Notes: generated by a model not told the origin, from the sequence alone. 64,000 bases of DNA from Aestuariibacter sp. GS-14 (GCF_006494365.1 NZ_VHIP01000001.1:186001-250000), one strand, 5' to 3'; counted from the first letter of the stretch, positions 18,942 to 27,858 are shown. Program-made: numbers and translations.

Positions 18942-19715
18942 TCAGGGTAATGCGGCTGTCCATAAGTCGTTGGTAAATTGAACAATGGGCAGAAATATCT
19001 CGGTTTGCTGACGCACTGTTTCGCGCTGAAAGCCCGACACCCCGGCATAGGCATCACACAAACTGTTGATTTGCGTGGTATCAAGTTCATTAATGACAAT
19101 ACAAGCAGCCAAATCGAAATACCGGTTACCAATCGCTGCGTATTCCCAGTCGATTACCTTGTCTCGGTTTTCGCCAACCAAATGCGCAAACGACAGATCA
19201 TTGTGACAAAAGCAGTAATCATCGTAGCGACTGTGTTTTGCCAGCATCTGGGTTAGCTTGTCGCGCTGAGCCACAAATGGCCGGGCTTCTCTTGATGGTA
19301 ACTGTTCGAGATAGTGTTGCCACACAGGAACCAGGGCCAACGTGGGCGCATCAACATCACATTGATGTACCCGCCATAGCGCAGTGGCTAATAAAGCGGT
19401 ATCAATACATTGCTGACCAGGTGTTTCAATCCACGACTCCACCCAAATTCGCGCGTGTTTATCAAAGCCTTTCAGCGCTGGCGCAACGCCCACATCACTC
19501 AGTTGTTGCTGTAAGCGATATACGTTGGGGTAATCAACTGCACTAAACGTATCAGGCCCGAGTTGCTTTACGGCCCAGGCCTCAACATCATTACTGGCTT
19601 TAAACACGCGATTGGCTGGGCCCTGTCGAATCAGTTGCCAGCTCAGTGCAGAAGCGTTGGGTAAAATGGGAACCAGTGTCCGTACTAACTCATCGCCGGG
19701 GTATGACTCACCCAC
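18942..19715 (-). CDS. thiK: ThiK-like thiamine kinase (choline kinase/APH fold)
   Basis: The 257-residue protein has the small-molecule kinase fold. Its N-lobe contains GPANRVFKAS and WAVKQLG, and its catalytic and metal-binding motifs are FCHNDLSFAHLV and KVIDWEYAAIGNRYFDLA. Enzymes of this family phosphorylate choline, aminoglycosides or thiamine. It is the last gene of an operon with a thiamine-type TonB receptor, a thiamine-binding protein and PnuT, under a TPP riboswitch, so thiamine is the likely substrate, making thiamine phosphate in the cytosol. The start is probably GTG 19715, overlapping pnuT by 31 bp; GTG 19727 is an alternative. Confidence 0.78.
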   Translation of the reverse strand: MGESYPGDELVRTLVPILPNASALSWQLIRQGPANRVFKASNDVEAWAVKQLGPDTFSAVDYPNVYRLQQQLSDVGVAPALKGFDKHARIWVESWIETPGQQCIDTALLATALWRVHQCDVDAPTLALVPVWQHYLEQLPSREARPFVAQRDKLTQMLAKHSRYDDYCFCHNDLSFAHLVGENRDKVIDWEYAAIGNRYFDLAACIVINELDTTQINSLCDAYAGVSGFQRETVRQQTEIFLPIVQFTNDLWTAALP

Positions 19716-20308
19716 TCTTTTTTCCACTGCATATATCCATAAAGAGAGAATCCCACATAGCCAACAAACAGGCAAGCAGACAATACCAGACCACTCTGCC
19801 AGTATAAGTAAACTGCGGCGCAATTAATGAAAAACCAGTATACCCAGTTTTGCAATACTTTATGGGCAACCATAAAGGTAGTCACCACACTAAAAACATT
19901 TACCGCGGCATCTAACCACAAATGTTCGTGGTTAAACTGTGTTGCTGCCAGTTTTCCTAACAACACCACCACGCCAACTAATGCGATTACCAGCAAGCCA
20001 TGCAGCCAAACCGGCCAACTCACCACACCGCCTGTGTCGCTGGGCTTGTGATGCCATTGCCAGTAGCCATAAACGGCCATTATCATGTAGAACACATTTA
20101 ACGCAGACTGAAATGGCAGGGATACCTGCCAAAAAATCCAGGTATACAGTGCGGTACTGGTAAATGCCGCAAACCAGCACCACACGTTTTGACGGGCAGC
20201 CAGCCACACATACGCAATGGCCAGAACCACGGCCAGCCACTCTGGTAACGATGTCTGAGTTACTTGAGACATAAACTGCGTTGCTAACTGCGTTGCTAAC
20301 TGCTCCAT
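19685..20308 (-). CDS. pnuT: PnuC-family vitamin permease, probably thiamine transporter PnuT
   Basis: The 207-residue inner-membrane protein has about seven hydrophobic segments and the tryptophan-rich PnuC family pattern (WLAARQNVWCW, YGYWQW, NWVYWFFINCAAVYLYW). PnuC proteins carry vitamins by facilitated diffusion and rely on intracellular phosphorylation to trap them. Family members next to TPP riboswitches are known as PnuT, specific for thiamine. The downstream ThiK-like kinase would supply the trapping step. It lies 6 bp after the thiamine-binding protein gene. Confidence 0.85.
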   Translation of the reverse strand: MEQLATQLATQFMSQVTQTSLPEWLAVVLAIAYVWLAARQNVWCWFAAFTSTALYTWIFWQVSLPFQSALNVFYMIMAVYGYWQWHHKPSDTGGVVSWPVWLHGLLVIALVGVVVLLGKLAATQFNHEHLWLDAAVNVFSVVTTFMVAHKVLQNWVYWFFINCAAVYLYWQSGLVLSACLFVGYVGFSLYGYMQWKKEWVSHTPAMS

Positions 20309-20314
20309 CGTTAT

Positions 20315-20569
20315 TTACCTGCTTTGCATTGCGTCAAAATTCAGGAACTTGGCTACGAATACCGCCTGCCCGACTTCCTCGTGCACTCGCTGCATCTCAG
20401 TGCCCAGAATGCGCATTACCGACTGATAATCTCCGGTTACCTGTGTGCTGGTAGAACAGGTGACAACCGTGAGTTCCTGATAAGTATTCAACCGCTCAAT
20501 AAAGCCCTTGATGGGCGGAATAAACTCATTCACCAGCGGATAAAGCGACAACTCAACCATCACTTGCAT
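20315..20569 (-). CDS. Thiamine-binding protein family (YkoF-like, PF01910)
   Basis: This 84-residue soluble protein matches the small thiamine-binding family: VELSLYPLVNEFIPPIKGFIERLN at the start, TSTQVTGDYQSVM in the middle and a FVAKFLNFD end. Relatives bind thiamine or its pyrimidine. It has no signal peptide, so it is cytosolic. It is 11 bp after the receptor gene and 6 bp before pnuT, and probably hands thiamine from the permease to the kinase or buffers it; that role is inference. Confidence 0.78.
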   Translation of the reverse strand: MQVMVELSLYPLVNEFIPPIKGFIERLNTYQELTVVTCSTSTQVTGDYQSVMRILGTEMQRVHEEVGQAVFVAKFLNFDAMQSR

Positions 20570-20580
20570 AGTATTAGCTC

Positions 20581-22644
20581 CTAAAACTGATAACGCACTG
20601 ACACGCCAAACTGACGACCATTACCCAACTGATAGTAGGGTTCTTCAAATTCGTAATAATCACGAGGATCATTACTGAACCCTCCAAAGCCACGCGTGTA
20701 GTACGTTTCGTCAAATACGTTGTTTACCCACAAGGTGGTTTCCCAATCCGATTGCTGCCACACTACCTGTGTATGTACCAGCGTAGTAGCCGGTGATTTT
20801 ACATCGTGGCCGTCGGAGAAACGATAGCGACTGGTGTAGTCGATTTCCAGATTCCACATCCAATCCGAGGCGAATGCAAACTGACTGAAAAGGTTAGCAG
20901 TAACCGACGGTGCCTGGGCCTGTGTTTGTCTTGCTACAAAGCTGCCATCTGCACGGGTATATTTTTCAATATAGGCATCGAGGTAACCCAACGATGCATT
21001 TACCTGCCAATTATTGGCTGCCTGCCAGCTGAGTTCCAGTTCCGCACCTTGGTTTGTGCCTAAATCAGCGTTATCGATAATATCGATAAACTCGGCTGAG
21101 TTGTCGTCGCGGTATTGCACATCGTAATCGCTCACCTGGGTGTCTTCGCGTTTCATCACGAATACCGCCGCACGCAAATTAACCGTATCGGCCAATGGCG
21201 CTTTTACACCCAGCTCGTAGTTCCAGTTAAACTCGGCGTCGTAAAAACGGCTTGCCTCCTGCACATTCTGGTCAGGGTTAATCCCTGCCCCTTTAAATCC
21301 GCGGGAGATACTTGCATACCACAACTGCTCGCCCATCAGGTAATTCAGTGCCAGTTTACCACCCAGCATGGTTTCATCGTGTTCACGGGCTAAACCCGCA
21401 TTATCAGCATAAGAGAAATCGTAATTTTCAGCACGAATGCCGAAAGACAAGTTCAGATTGTCAGCCAGTTCACTGTCTAACTGACCGTATACCGCCATGG
21501 TGACAGGCTTGTACTCACTGATGAAATCTCCATCTGCGTAAGTATATTCGCGCAATACCTGCTCTTCGGTACCTTCAAGACGCGCGCCCACAACCCAACG
21601 GGTAGTGTTGTTAAACAACTTTACCTGTTCGTTGCCAATAAAACGGATTTCAGCGGTTTGGGTATCAATTTCGCGGTAATAGTGATCGGTTGAGGTATAA
21701 CCCCAGGGATGGAAACCCGTATAGGTCCAGTCTTCATCATAGCCATAACCAATATTGTGACTGGCGTGGGTAACGATAAACTGCAATTCACCCGAGTCGA
21801 GTTTGGCGGCTAAATTGGCGCTTACGGCGTGAGTTTGCTGGCGGTCGAATCCCGGTTCGTCGCTCTGGGTAATATTGTCGTTATCCAGTGAAAATGCGTC
21901 GTAACCATTGTCGATATCGTACCAGCGATAGGCCACATTTAATGTGGTGGCATTGTCGATTTGCCACTTCGCTGCCAGCTTAACAGCGGACTCATCAATA
22001 TTGTTGGTATCTTCGCGTTGCAAAAACGCGTTTTTAACAAAGCCGTCACTGCGATTGTGATAAACCGCGGCACGCACTGCCAGGCTATCGTTTACAGTAA
22101 CACTGTTAGCCAGTTCTACCCGGTAGCTGTCTTTACTGCCCACCCTCGCACTCACATAGTTATTATCTGTTGCGTCTGCGTCATTGGATTTGATCAGCAC
22201 GGCTCCTGCTAATGCGCCGGTGCCGAATACGGTGGCTTGTGGACCACGAAAGACTTCAACCTGTTGAGTGTCAAACAATATACCGGACGCACCCAGACCA
22301 GAAAAATCGAAATCATCGACCATGAGCGCAACAGAAGGATTAATCGGCTCAGCGTATTGTGAACGCTCGCCAATCCCGCGAATTTGCAAGAACCGACCGC
22401 GCGATGCACCGGCATTAAAGTTCACGTTGGGTGCTACTCGCAGCAAACCATCAAGGTGGTCGGCCTGACGGGACGACACACGGGTATCACTGATCACCGA
22501 CGCACTGGCGCTGAGCTGAGCTAAACTCTGCTGATAAAAATCACCATATACAGTGACGCGTTCAATGTCGGATTCGGTTTGTGCTGTCGCTTGAAGCGCG
22601 ACGCTTAATAATGATAATGAAAACAGTTTCTGTGAAACGTTCAT
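20581..22644 (-). CDS. TonB-dependent outer-membrane receptor, predicted thiamine uptake
   Basis: Starting at ATG 22644 the protein has 687 residues: a signal peptide ending TAQ, a TonB-box region ERVTVYG, a plug domain (LRVAPNVNFN...VEVFRGPQATVFGTGALAGAVLIKS) and a 22-strand-type barrel ending in an aromatic C-terminus (VRYQF). The frame runs back to 22719, but that extension lies inside the leader RNA. The preceding TPP riboswitch and the downstream thiamine genes indicate thiamine or a derivative as ligand. Translation is likely shut off when TPP is plentiful (see the riboswitch and hairpin entries). Confidence 0.88.
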   Translation of the reverse strand: MNVSQKLFSLSLLSVALQATAQTESDIERVTVYGDFYQQSLAQLSASASVISDTRVSSRQADHLDGLLRVAPNVNFNAGASRGRFLQIRGIGERSQYAEPINPSVALMVDDFDFSGLGASGILFDTQQVEVFRGPQATVFGTGALAGAVLIKSNDADATDNNYVSARVGSKDSYRVELANSVTVNDSLAVRAAVYHNRSDGFVKNAFLQREDTNNIDESAVKLAAKWQIDNATTLNVAYRWYDIDNGYDAFSLDNDNITQSDEPGFDRQQTHAVSANLAAKLDSGELQFIVTHASHNIGYGYDEDWTYTGFHPWGYTSTDHYYREIDTQTAEIRFIGNEQVKLFNNTTRWVVGARLEGTEEQVLREYTYADGDFISEYKPVTMAVYGQLDSELADNLNLSFGIRAENYDFSYADNAGLAREHDETMLGGKLALNYLMGEQLWYASISRGFKGAGINPDQNVQEASRFYDAEFNWNYELGVKAPLADTVNLRAAVFVMKREDTQVSDYDVQYRDDNSAEFIDIIDNADLGTNQGAELELSWQAANNWQVNASLGYLDAYIEKYTRADGSFVARQTQAQAPSVTANLFSQFAFASDWMWNLEIDYTSRYRFSDGHDVKSPATTLVHTQVVWQQSDWETTLWVNNVFDETYYTRGFGGFSNDPRDYYEFEEPYYQLGNGRQFGVSVRYQF

Positions 22645-22647
22645 ACA

Positions 22648-22680
22648 GGATCTCTTGTGCAATAGTTGACCAAAAGATCC
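22648..22680 (-). promoter_or_regulatory. Ribosome-site-sequestering hairpin of the TPP riboswitch
   Basis: On the minus strand GGATCTTTTG (22680-22671) pairs with CAAGAGATCC (22657-22648) through 10 pairs, one of them G-U, with a 13-nt loop. The 3' arm contains the only Shine-Dalgarno-like AAGAG in front of ATG 22644. A conserved riboswitch segment (GATCCGG, 22743-22737) is perfectly complementary to CCGGATC at 22682-22676, so an alternative pairing could free the ribosome site when TPP is absent. Confidence 0.65.
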
Positions 22681-22715
22681 GGCTTTTACGGCAGGTGATA
22701 AGGCTGTATTGTAAA

Positions 22716-22798
22716 CCATCCCTACGCCGGTATTATCCGGATCAGGTAAAAGGGTTCCCGCTTAGCGGATCTCAGCCTGTTTGGCACCCCTTGGTACA
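22716..22798 (-). promoter_or_regulatory. TPP (thiamine pyrophosphate) riboswitch
   Basis: The minus strand contains the conserved TPP aptamer elements in order: GGGGTGCC, GCTGAGA, GGGAACCCTT, ACCTGATCCGGATAAT and ACCGGCGTAGGGA. It sits about 70 nt upstream of the receptor start and controls the whole thiamine salvage operon. No T-rich terminator follows it, so control is probably at translation. Confidence 0.96.
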
Positions 22799-22887
22799 CG
22801 TCAGTTACCTGAAAAGTACAATCAGGTATCAAAACGCGGGGGCAGTCTACCAATACGCAGCGCGAATGCAAGAGATTCTGTATTCAG

Positions 22888-22921
22888 AAAATAAAATGCC
22901 CGCCTGTGACGTGGCGGGCAT
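22888..22921 (-). terminator. Rho-independent terminator upstream of the TPP riboswitch
   Basis: A perfect 9-bp stem, ATGCCCGCC (22896-22904) with GGCGGGCAT (22913-22921), has an 8-nt loop. On the minus strand it is followed by TTTATTTT. It ends transcripts coming from 22.9-23.1 kb, where no protein gene exists. Confidence 0.75.
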
Positions 22922-23072
22922 AACTGTTATCGCTGCCCTTTAACGGACAGTTACCGGTGGTGACGTCACCGGTCGCTACAGGCACTAACTACACGGAGTA
23001 ACATCGCGGTTGGCATCGCATACTCACTAGTGCCGGCAACGCAATCCGTACTACACATATCGGATTGGGTAT
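22888..23072 (-). ncRNA. Candidate structured small RNA, about 185 nt
   Basis: No gene fits this stretch. On the minus strand it contains a run of hairpins: 23042-23048 with 23061-23067 (7 bp); 22981-22987 with 23028-23034, enclosing 22996-23000 with 23021-23025; 22953-22959 with 22967-22973 (7 bp); and 22921-22927 with 22947-22953 (7 bp, sharing the base at 22953 and, at its outer pair, 22921 with the terminator stem). It ends in a strong terminator. A -10 element TATAGT (23084-23079) lies just upstream, with a weak -35. I cannot assign it to a known RNA family. It could also be an extended leader of the thiamine operon. Confidence 0.45.
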
Positions 23073-23209
23073 GGTGTAACTATAGCGGCAAGCCAAAAAG
23101 GAAAGTAGGACAATTAAAGCCAGACTTTAGGACATTTTTGTTCAACTTCCTTCGAAATCTGAACGTTATATGCAATGATGGACAAAGATAAACGACGAGG
23201 AGCATTGGA

Positions 23210-25000
23210 TTGGCCTACACTGGAACCTTCTGGTCCGCCGTATTACGCGCTTTACTTAGTCTTCGAAGAGACAAGCAACTGAGTAGTCTGGATGATGAGC
23301 AGGTAGTTGCATTACTCCCTCGGGTTGAGTCAAATGAACTTACGGCCGAACAATTGGCTGAACTAGGCGATTTATTGCTGGCAGAACACTCTGCCCTCAT
23401 AGGTCAGTCTTTACTGGGCTACCTGGATTTTAACAAAATGGGTGCAGTGCATTGCTATGCCTCGTTGAGCAAAGACATCCGCTCTGCATTACAAGCAAGT
23501 GAAAACATTACCCAAGCTTGGTTTCAACCATGCGAAACCCTAACGCTTACCCTATCCGGTAACAGCGCCGCCTTGTTGGTAAATACGTCACTTCCTGTGT
23601 CACTTGTGCCTTTTCAGATTGCGTTTTTCCTGCTGTTATTCCGCCACCTTGCAGGTCGCGACTTTGAATTTCAGCAAATTGAAGTGCCACACAATGCCAA
23701 TCTGGGTTTACTTATCCCCATTAGCAAAGCACCTGTAGTGGTAGTTGCCCACGAACAACATCACCCGGGAATGGTAAAACTCACGTTTGCTGAAGACTGG
23801 CTCGACAGACAGTCTTTTTTCCACAGCCCGAATTTACAACAAATCCTGGCCCGTAATTTTCAGCAATACGCCCATCAGGACCCCGAGAACTCACTCCTTG
23901 TTTCACTGTTAAAAGCCTTTGATTCGGTACCCCAGCCTGCGCGGATCCGAGCCGAAGGGATAGCTGACCAACTCAACATGAATATGTCTACCTTCCGGCG
24001 CACGTTGCGTCAGGAAGACATATCGTTTAGTGCTGTACTGAAAAGTTACATTCACGAAAAAAGTGTTCATCACTTGTTGAGCGGCAAAAAAGTGGACGAC
24101 GTATCCGACTTGTTGGGATTTTCCGACCGTCGGGCTTTCGACAGAAGTTTTAAGGAGTTTACCGGTGTTAACCCTGGCCAATTACGTCAGGTAGGTAGCC
24201 GCTTGCGTTTCCAGCGGGGCAATCAGGCATTGGTTGAAATATCAGACAACCTGCCGCCCTTACCTGAAACCATTAATCAGATTATCAAGCTGCCAGAAGC
24301 ACAACAAACCGTTAGCGCCTTGGTGTCGTTAATCGCTACCGATCCGGTATTTCAAGCCCATATTATGGGCAAGGCCAGCCGGGCTATATACGGCACAACA
24401 CCCATTTCGTTGCAACAGGCTATCGGCCGCAATCTGGGCGTAAGTCAGGTGCGCCATTTAGCGGTATTATTTGCCGCTCAACAGTTTTTAACGGTGCAAA
24501 GTGTGCACCCGGATGTTGCTAAACTGATTGACGCCATGTTGCTCAGCCATTCCTTGTTTAATGCGCTGTTTGCCAGCGAATATGCTGAATCGCAAAGGGA
24601 AATACTCAATCAGGTTGTGATGTTTGGGCCACTGTCTTTACTGTTGCTATTTCATGCGGAGCACGTTGCAAGTAAACGCATTTACTCGGCCTGGTCGCAT
24701 TCAGACGATTTCGACAGATTTATACAACAGTTGGATGCCGAGTTTAACGTGTGCCTGTATGGCGCGTCATCATTACTATTAATTAACTGGGGCATTACCA
24801 GTGAAGTCAATCAAATGCTTTGGCAGTTGTGCCGGGGCGGTGAATCTCAGGTGCTTCAGCGAATATTGTTTTGTCACAGGCTGGCATTCAACAGCCTGTT
24901 TTTTGAAAACAGTCACTTCGATGGTTTTGCAGAAGGACAAGATAAGCCACTCACACCTATGCAAATATCAATCATGCAATCGCTGATCGAGCGTTGGTAA
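23210..25000 (+). CDS. AraC-type regulator fused to an HDOD domain
   Basis: This 596-residue protein combines two modules rarely joined. Residues about 1-225 resemble the ligand-binding N-terminal domain of AraC-type regulators. Residues about 230-325 form an AraC DNA-binding domain (ADQLNMNMSTFRRTLRQEDISF...VSDLLGFSDRRAFDRSFKEFTGVNPGQLR). Residues about 335-596 match HDOD (SDNLPPLPETINQIIKLP...LIATDPVFQAHIMGKAS...ISLQQAIGRNLG). HDOD is an HD-phosphohydrolase-like signalling fold without catalytic residues. The start is TTG 23210, with GAGGAG 7 nt upstream. No target or ligand can be named. It stands alone, divergent from the candidate small RNA. Confidence 0.82.
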   Translation: MAYTGTFWSAVLRALLSLRRDKQLSSLDDEQVVALLPRVESNELTAEQLAELGDLLLAEHSALIGQSLLGYLDFNKMGAVHCYASLSKDIRSALQASENITQAWFQPCETLTLTLSGNSAALLVNTSLPVSLVPFQIAFFLLLFRHLAGRDFEFQQIEVPHNANLGLLIPISKAPVVVVAHEQHHPGMVKLTFAEDWLDRQSFFHSPNLQQILARNFQQYAHQDPENSLLVSLLKAFDSVPQPARIRAEGIADQLNMNMSTFRRTLRQEDISFSAVLKSYIHEKSVHHLLSGKKVDDVSDLLGFSDRRAFDRSFKEFTGVNPGQLRQVGSRLRFQRGNQALVEISDNLPPLPETINQIIKLPEAQQTVSALVSLIATDPVFQAHIMGKASRAIYGTTPISLQQAIGRNLGVSQVRHLAVLFAAQQFLTVQSVHPDVAKLIDAMLLSHSLFNALFASEYAESQREILNQVVMFGPLSLLLLFHAEHVASKRIYSAWSHSDDFDRFIQQLDAEFNVCLYGASSLLLINWGITSEVNQMLWQLCRGGESQVLQRILFCHRLAFNSLFFENSHFDGFAEGQDKPLTPMQISIMQSLIERW

Positions 25001-25065
25001 CATTAATTGAGCACCAGGTTATTTAGCCTGAGTTCTGCGCATTGGTATTCTGCACAACGGGCGCA

Positions 25066-25482
25066 CTACACACCAATATTCAGCTTGCCGATTTCTTCGG
25101 CAGTTTGCTGTGCCAGTAATTCCATGGTTTTGCCATGAGGTGCAGGTAAACGCGTTTCAGGATCAACTTTAACAAACACGATATCGTCAGCCAAACAAAT
25201 TGTTTTCTTGGTTGCTTTGTTACGCACCAGACAGGAGACACTGATAGAAGTTCGCCCCACCCCTTTGGTTGCCAGACCAAACTCTACAATATCCCCCTGC
25301 AACGCTGGTGACTCAAAACTAATCTCGCCAATGTGCTTGGTTACCAGGCAATTGGTTTCTAACTGGCAAATTGCATAAATCGCCGCTTCTTCATCTATCC
25401 ACTGTAATAATCGGCCACCAAATAAAGAATGGGCATAGTTAAGATCATTTGGCATCACCAGCCGACGCGTTAAAAATCGCAT
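25066..25482 (-). CDS. Acyl-CoA thioesterase (hot-dog fold, YciA-like)
   Basis: The 138-residue protein carries the hot-dog thioesterase signature LNYAHSLFGGRLLQWIDEEAAIYA, with the catalytic acidic residue in the Asp-Glu-Glu part, followed by VTKHIGEISFESPALQGDIVEF. It should hydrolyse acyl-CoA in the cytosol; chain length is unknown. ATG 25482 aligns with the family N-terminus (MRFLTRRLVMPNDLN). The frame extends to 25602, but that extension would run into the divergent tmcA gene. Confidence 0.85.
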   Translation of the reverse strand: MRFLTRRLVMPNDLNYAHSLFGGRLLQWIDEEAAIYAICQLETNCLVTKHIGEISFESPALQGDIVEFGLATKGVGRTSISVSCLVRNKATKKTICLADDIVFVKVDPETRLPAPHGKTMELLAQQTAEEIGKLNIGV

Positions 25483-25589
25483 TGATAGTCTCTGTGTTGT
25501 AGTGCAATTGCGGTATTTTACCTTAACCAACAAGTCTGTGAAAATGATAAACTCTGCTCGTAAACACAACCTTTGGAAATACAGGCGCG

Positions 25590-27788
25590 ATGGCAGTCGC
25601 AATAAACCACAGTGCGTTCGGCGAAAAATTAACTACATGGCTGGTATCACGAGAGAAACAGGTATGCCACCGACAGTTGCTTTTGATCAGCGGCAGCAAA
25701 GCATTCTGCGAGCAACAACTGGCGTTTGTTACAGCACATTTCAACAATCGAACGATACATGCTTCGGGCTGTGTACTTAACACTGTGCCACAGGCGTTGG
25801 CGCTTAAGCAGACTACTCAACTATTGGGTTCAACCTGCTCACTGGCTATTTATGATGCGTTTGATGCATTCAGGCCAAGCGCACTGCTTGCGTTGGCGGG
25901 AACCGTTTCAGGTAACGGGTTGCTGGTAATTTGCACTCCTGACTTGAAAGATTGGCCTGAATATAAGGAACTCACCACAAATCACTACCTGAGTTATGGA
26001 CACGATTGCACGTTTAGCGCCTTCCGCAATTATGTCGCAACAGAATTCAGGGACAACGAAGCGACGGCATTACTACAGGAAAACGGAATTTGCAGACTTC
26101 CGCCACCACTACCGGTTACCAAACCAGATTCAGTCAAGCTGCTGACGCCCTTTGCATCGTTGGACCAACAAACAACGTTTGCAGCAATGAGCAATCTTTC
26201 CGGAGAAGGCGTCAGTTTGCTAACCGCTGACCGGGGTAGAGGTAAATCCACACTGTTGGGCATGCTAGCCGCTCGCTGGTTACTATCAGGCAATTCCGTG
26301 AGTATATGTAGCCGATTTCCTGACTCGGTTTCCGCCATTTTCGAAGGTATAAAACGCATTGCACCCAATTTAGAAATCAAAGCAGACCGGTCAGTTGTTT
26401 GCGGTGAAAACGCAATAAGCTGGTTACCCATAGACCATCCTCAATTGATGGACGACACGTCTGCAGTATTAATAATTGATGAAGCAGCAAACCTGCCGAT
26501 CCCTGAACTCAAATTACTATGTGAACACTTCAGCCGGGTAATACTCAGTACAACGATGCGAGGTTATGAAGGCACTGGTCGGGGATTTTTAACACGCTTT
26601 ATCCCATGGCTGACCAACACTTTCTCCAGGGTTAATTATTATTCCCTCGTTACGCCGATAAGATGGTCTGAACACGATCCGGTAGAAGCGTTGTTAAATA
26701 CTGTATTTCAGTTAACTACAGAGCCGGTTGAAGAACTAATAAGGCCGAAAATACCGCGCAAAACGCACAGCATATCAAGCAATGAACTGTATTTTTCTGA
26801 AGTGACCGACAAATCTCCTGAAGCCTTTGCTTCAGTACTCACGCTGCTGATGAGTGCGCACTACCAAACAACTGTTGATGAATTAGTGAGACTATGCGAC
26901 ACGCCCGACAACCATACCCTGGTTGCTAGGTTGAATGGCCGCGTAGTTGGCGTGCTCAACATTCAATTTGAAGGCGGAGATTTGCTGCAATCCCTTGCAC
27001 AGGATGTTGCGTCGGGCAAACGGCGGCTAAATGGTCATTTGTCTGCTCAATCCATCAGCCATTTCATCGCCTCTGCAGATATAGCAAGCTATCGTTACTG
27101 TCGTGTAAACCGAATAGCGGTTGAACCGGATTACCAACGTAAAGGTATAGCGACATATTTACTTAATTCGCTTGTTAAGTGGCTCGAACCATTTGAAGTA
27201 GATGCAATAACCACCTCTTTCGGGGCAACACCGGAACTCATCGGCTTTTGGCGTACATGCCATTTTGAACCAGTAAAAGCAGGATTAAAACGCGACGCCT
27301 CCAGCGCCGAATACAGCCTGTTAATGTGGCAACCTGTATCAGGCAACGCGACAGCGCTTGCTCCCTTGGTAGCTGCTCGCTTTACTCAGGAATTAATGCT
27401 TCATCACGAACGCCACATATTTAACCTACCCGAGCACCTTCATTCGGACACGAATAGTAGCAATTCGGCTCAAGCAACGGCCTTTACCAACTGTAATATG
27501 GCTATACTCCAGCAAGTAATCAGCAAACAACGGCACATACAACATGCCAGAGGCAGTCTTGTATGGCTACTTAATCGATACAATACACTTTATGGCACAC
27601 GGGACTTTGCGTTGAGTCAGGCAGTAGCAGTACTGACAAATTTTGCATTGTACTTCGATGACTTGCCAACATTTATAAGCCACTATCACTTAACCGGAAA
27701 GAAGCAGGCCTACGATTTTGCCACAGCGAAACTAATTGAAGTGATGGAGTGGGATGATGAGGGATTTCATCATCGCTTACGGCATTAA
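25590..27788 (+). CDS. tmcA: tRNA(Met) cytidine acetyltransferase
   Basis: TmcA acetylates C34, the wobble base of elongator tRNA-Met, using acetyl-CoA and ATP. In this 732-residue protein an N-terminal domain is followed by a RecD-like helicase module with Walker A ADRGRGKST (about 213-221) and Walker B-type LIIDEAANLP. A GNAT domain (VNRIAVEPDYQRKGIATYLLNSL, about 510-532) and a C-terminal tRNA-binding region come next. ATG 25590 is divergent from the thioesterase gene. A terminator follows. Confidence 0.95.
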   Translation: MAVAINHSAFGEKLTTWLVSREKQVCHRQLLLISGSKAFCEQQLAFVTAHFNNRTIHASGCVLNTVPQALALKQTTQLLGSTCSLAIYDAFDAFRPSALLALAGTVSGNGLLVICTPDLKDWPEYKELTTNHYLSYGHDCTFSAFRNYVATEFRDNEATALLQENGICRLPPPLPVTKPDSVKLLTPFASLDQQTTFAAMSNLSGEGVSLLTADRGRGKSTLLGMLAARWLLSGNSVSICSRFPDSVSAIFEGIKRIAPNLEIKADRSVVCGENAISWLPIDHPQLMDDTSAVLIIDEAANLPIPELKLLCEHFSRVILSTTMRGYEGTGRGFLTRFIPWLTNTFSRVNYYSLVTPIRWSEHDPVEALLNTVFQLTTEPVEELIRPKIPRKTHSISSNELYFSEVTDKSPEAFASVLTLLMSAHYQTTVDELVRLCDTPDNHTLVARLNGRVVGVLNIQFEGGDLLQSLAQDVASGKRRLNGHLSAQSISHFIASADIASYRYCRVNRIAVEPDYQRKGIATYLLNSLVKWLEPFEVDAITTSFGATPELIGFWRTCHFEPVKAGLKRDASSAEYSLLMWQPVSGNATALAPLVAARFTQELMLHHERHIFNLPEHLHSDTNSSNSAQATAFTNCNMAILQQVISKQRHIQHARGSLVWLLNRYNTLYGTRDFALSQAVAVLTNFALYFDDLPTFISHYHLTGKKQAYDFATAKLIEVMEWDDEGFHHRLRH

Positions 27789-27830
27789 TGACTGTAGAGA
27801 GATCCGAAACACAGTGGTATAACAGACCAA

Positions 27831-27856
27831 AAAAAAGCGCCCGAAGGCGCTTTTTT
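27831..27856. terminator. Bidirectional terminator between tmcA and the TonB2 operon
   Basis: The sequence is a symmetrical A6-AGCGCC-CGAA-GGCGCT-T6 hairpin (stem 27836-27841 with 27846-27851). It has T runs on both strands, so it serves convergent tmcA and the last gene of the TonB2 operon. Confidence 0.9.
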
Positions 27857-27858
27857 AA

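Noticed and set aside
22888-23072. Identification of the structured region as 6S RNA or a CsrB-type RNA
   Set aside because: 6S is one long rod with a central bubble and CsrB has repeated GGA loops; neither pattern is present.
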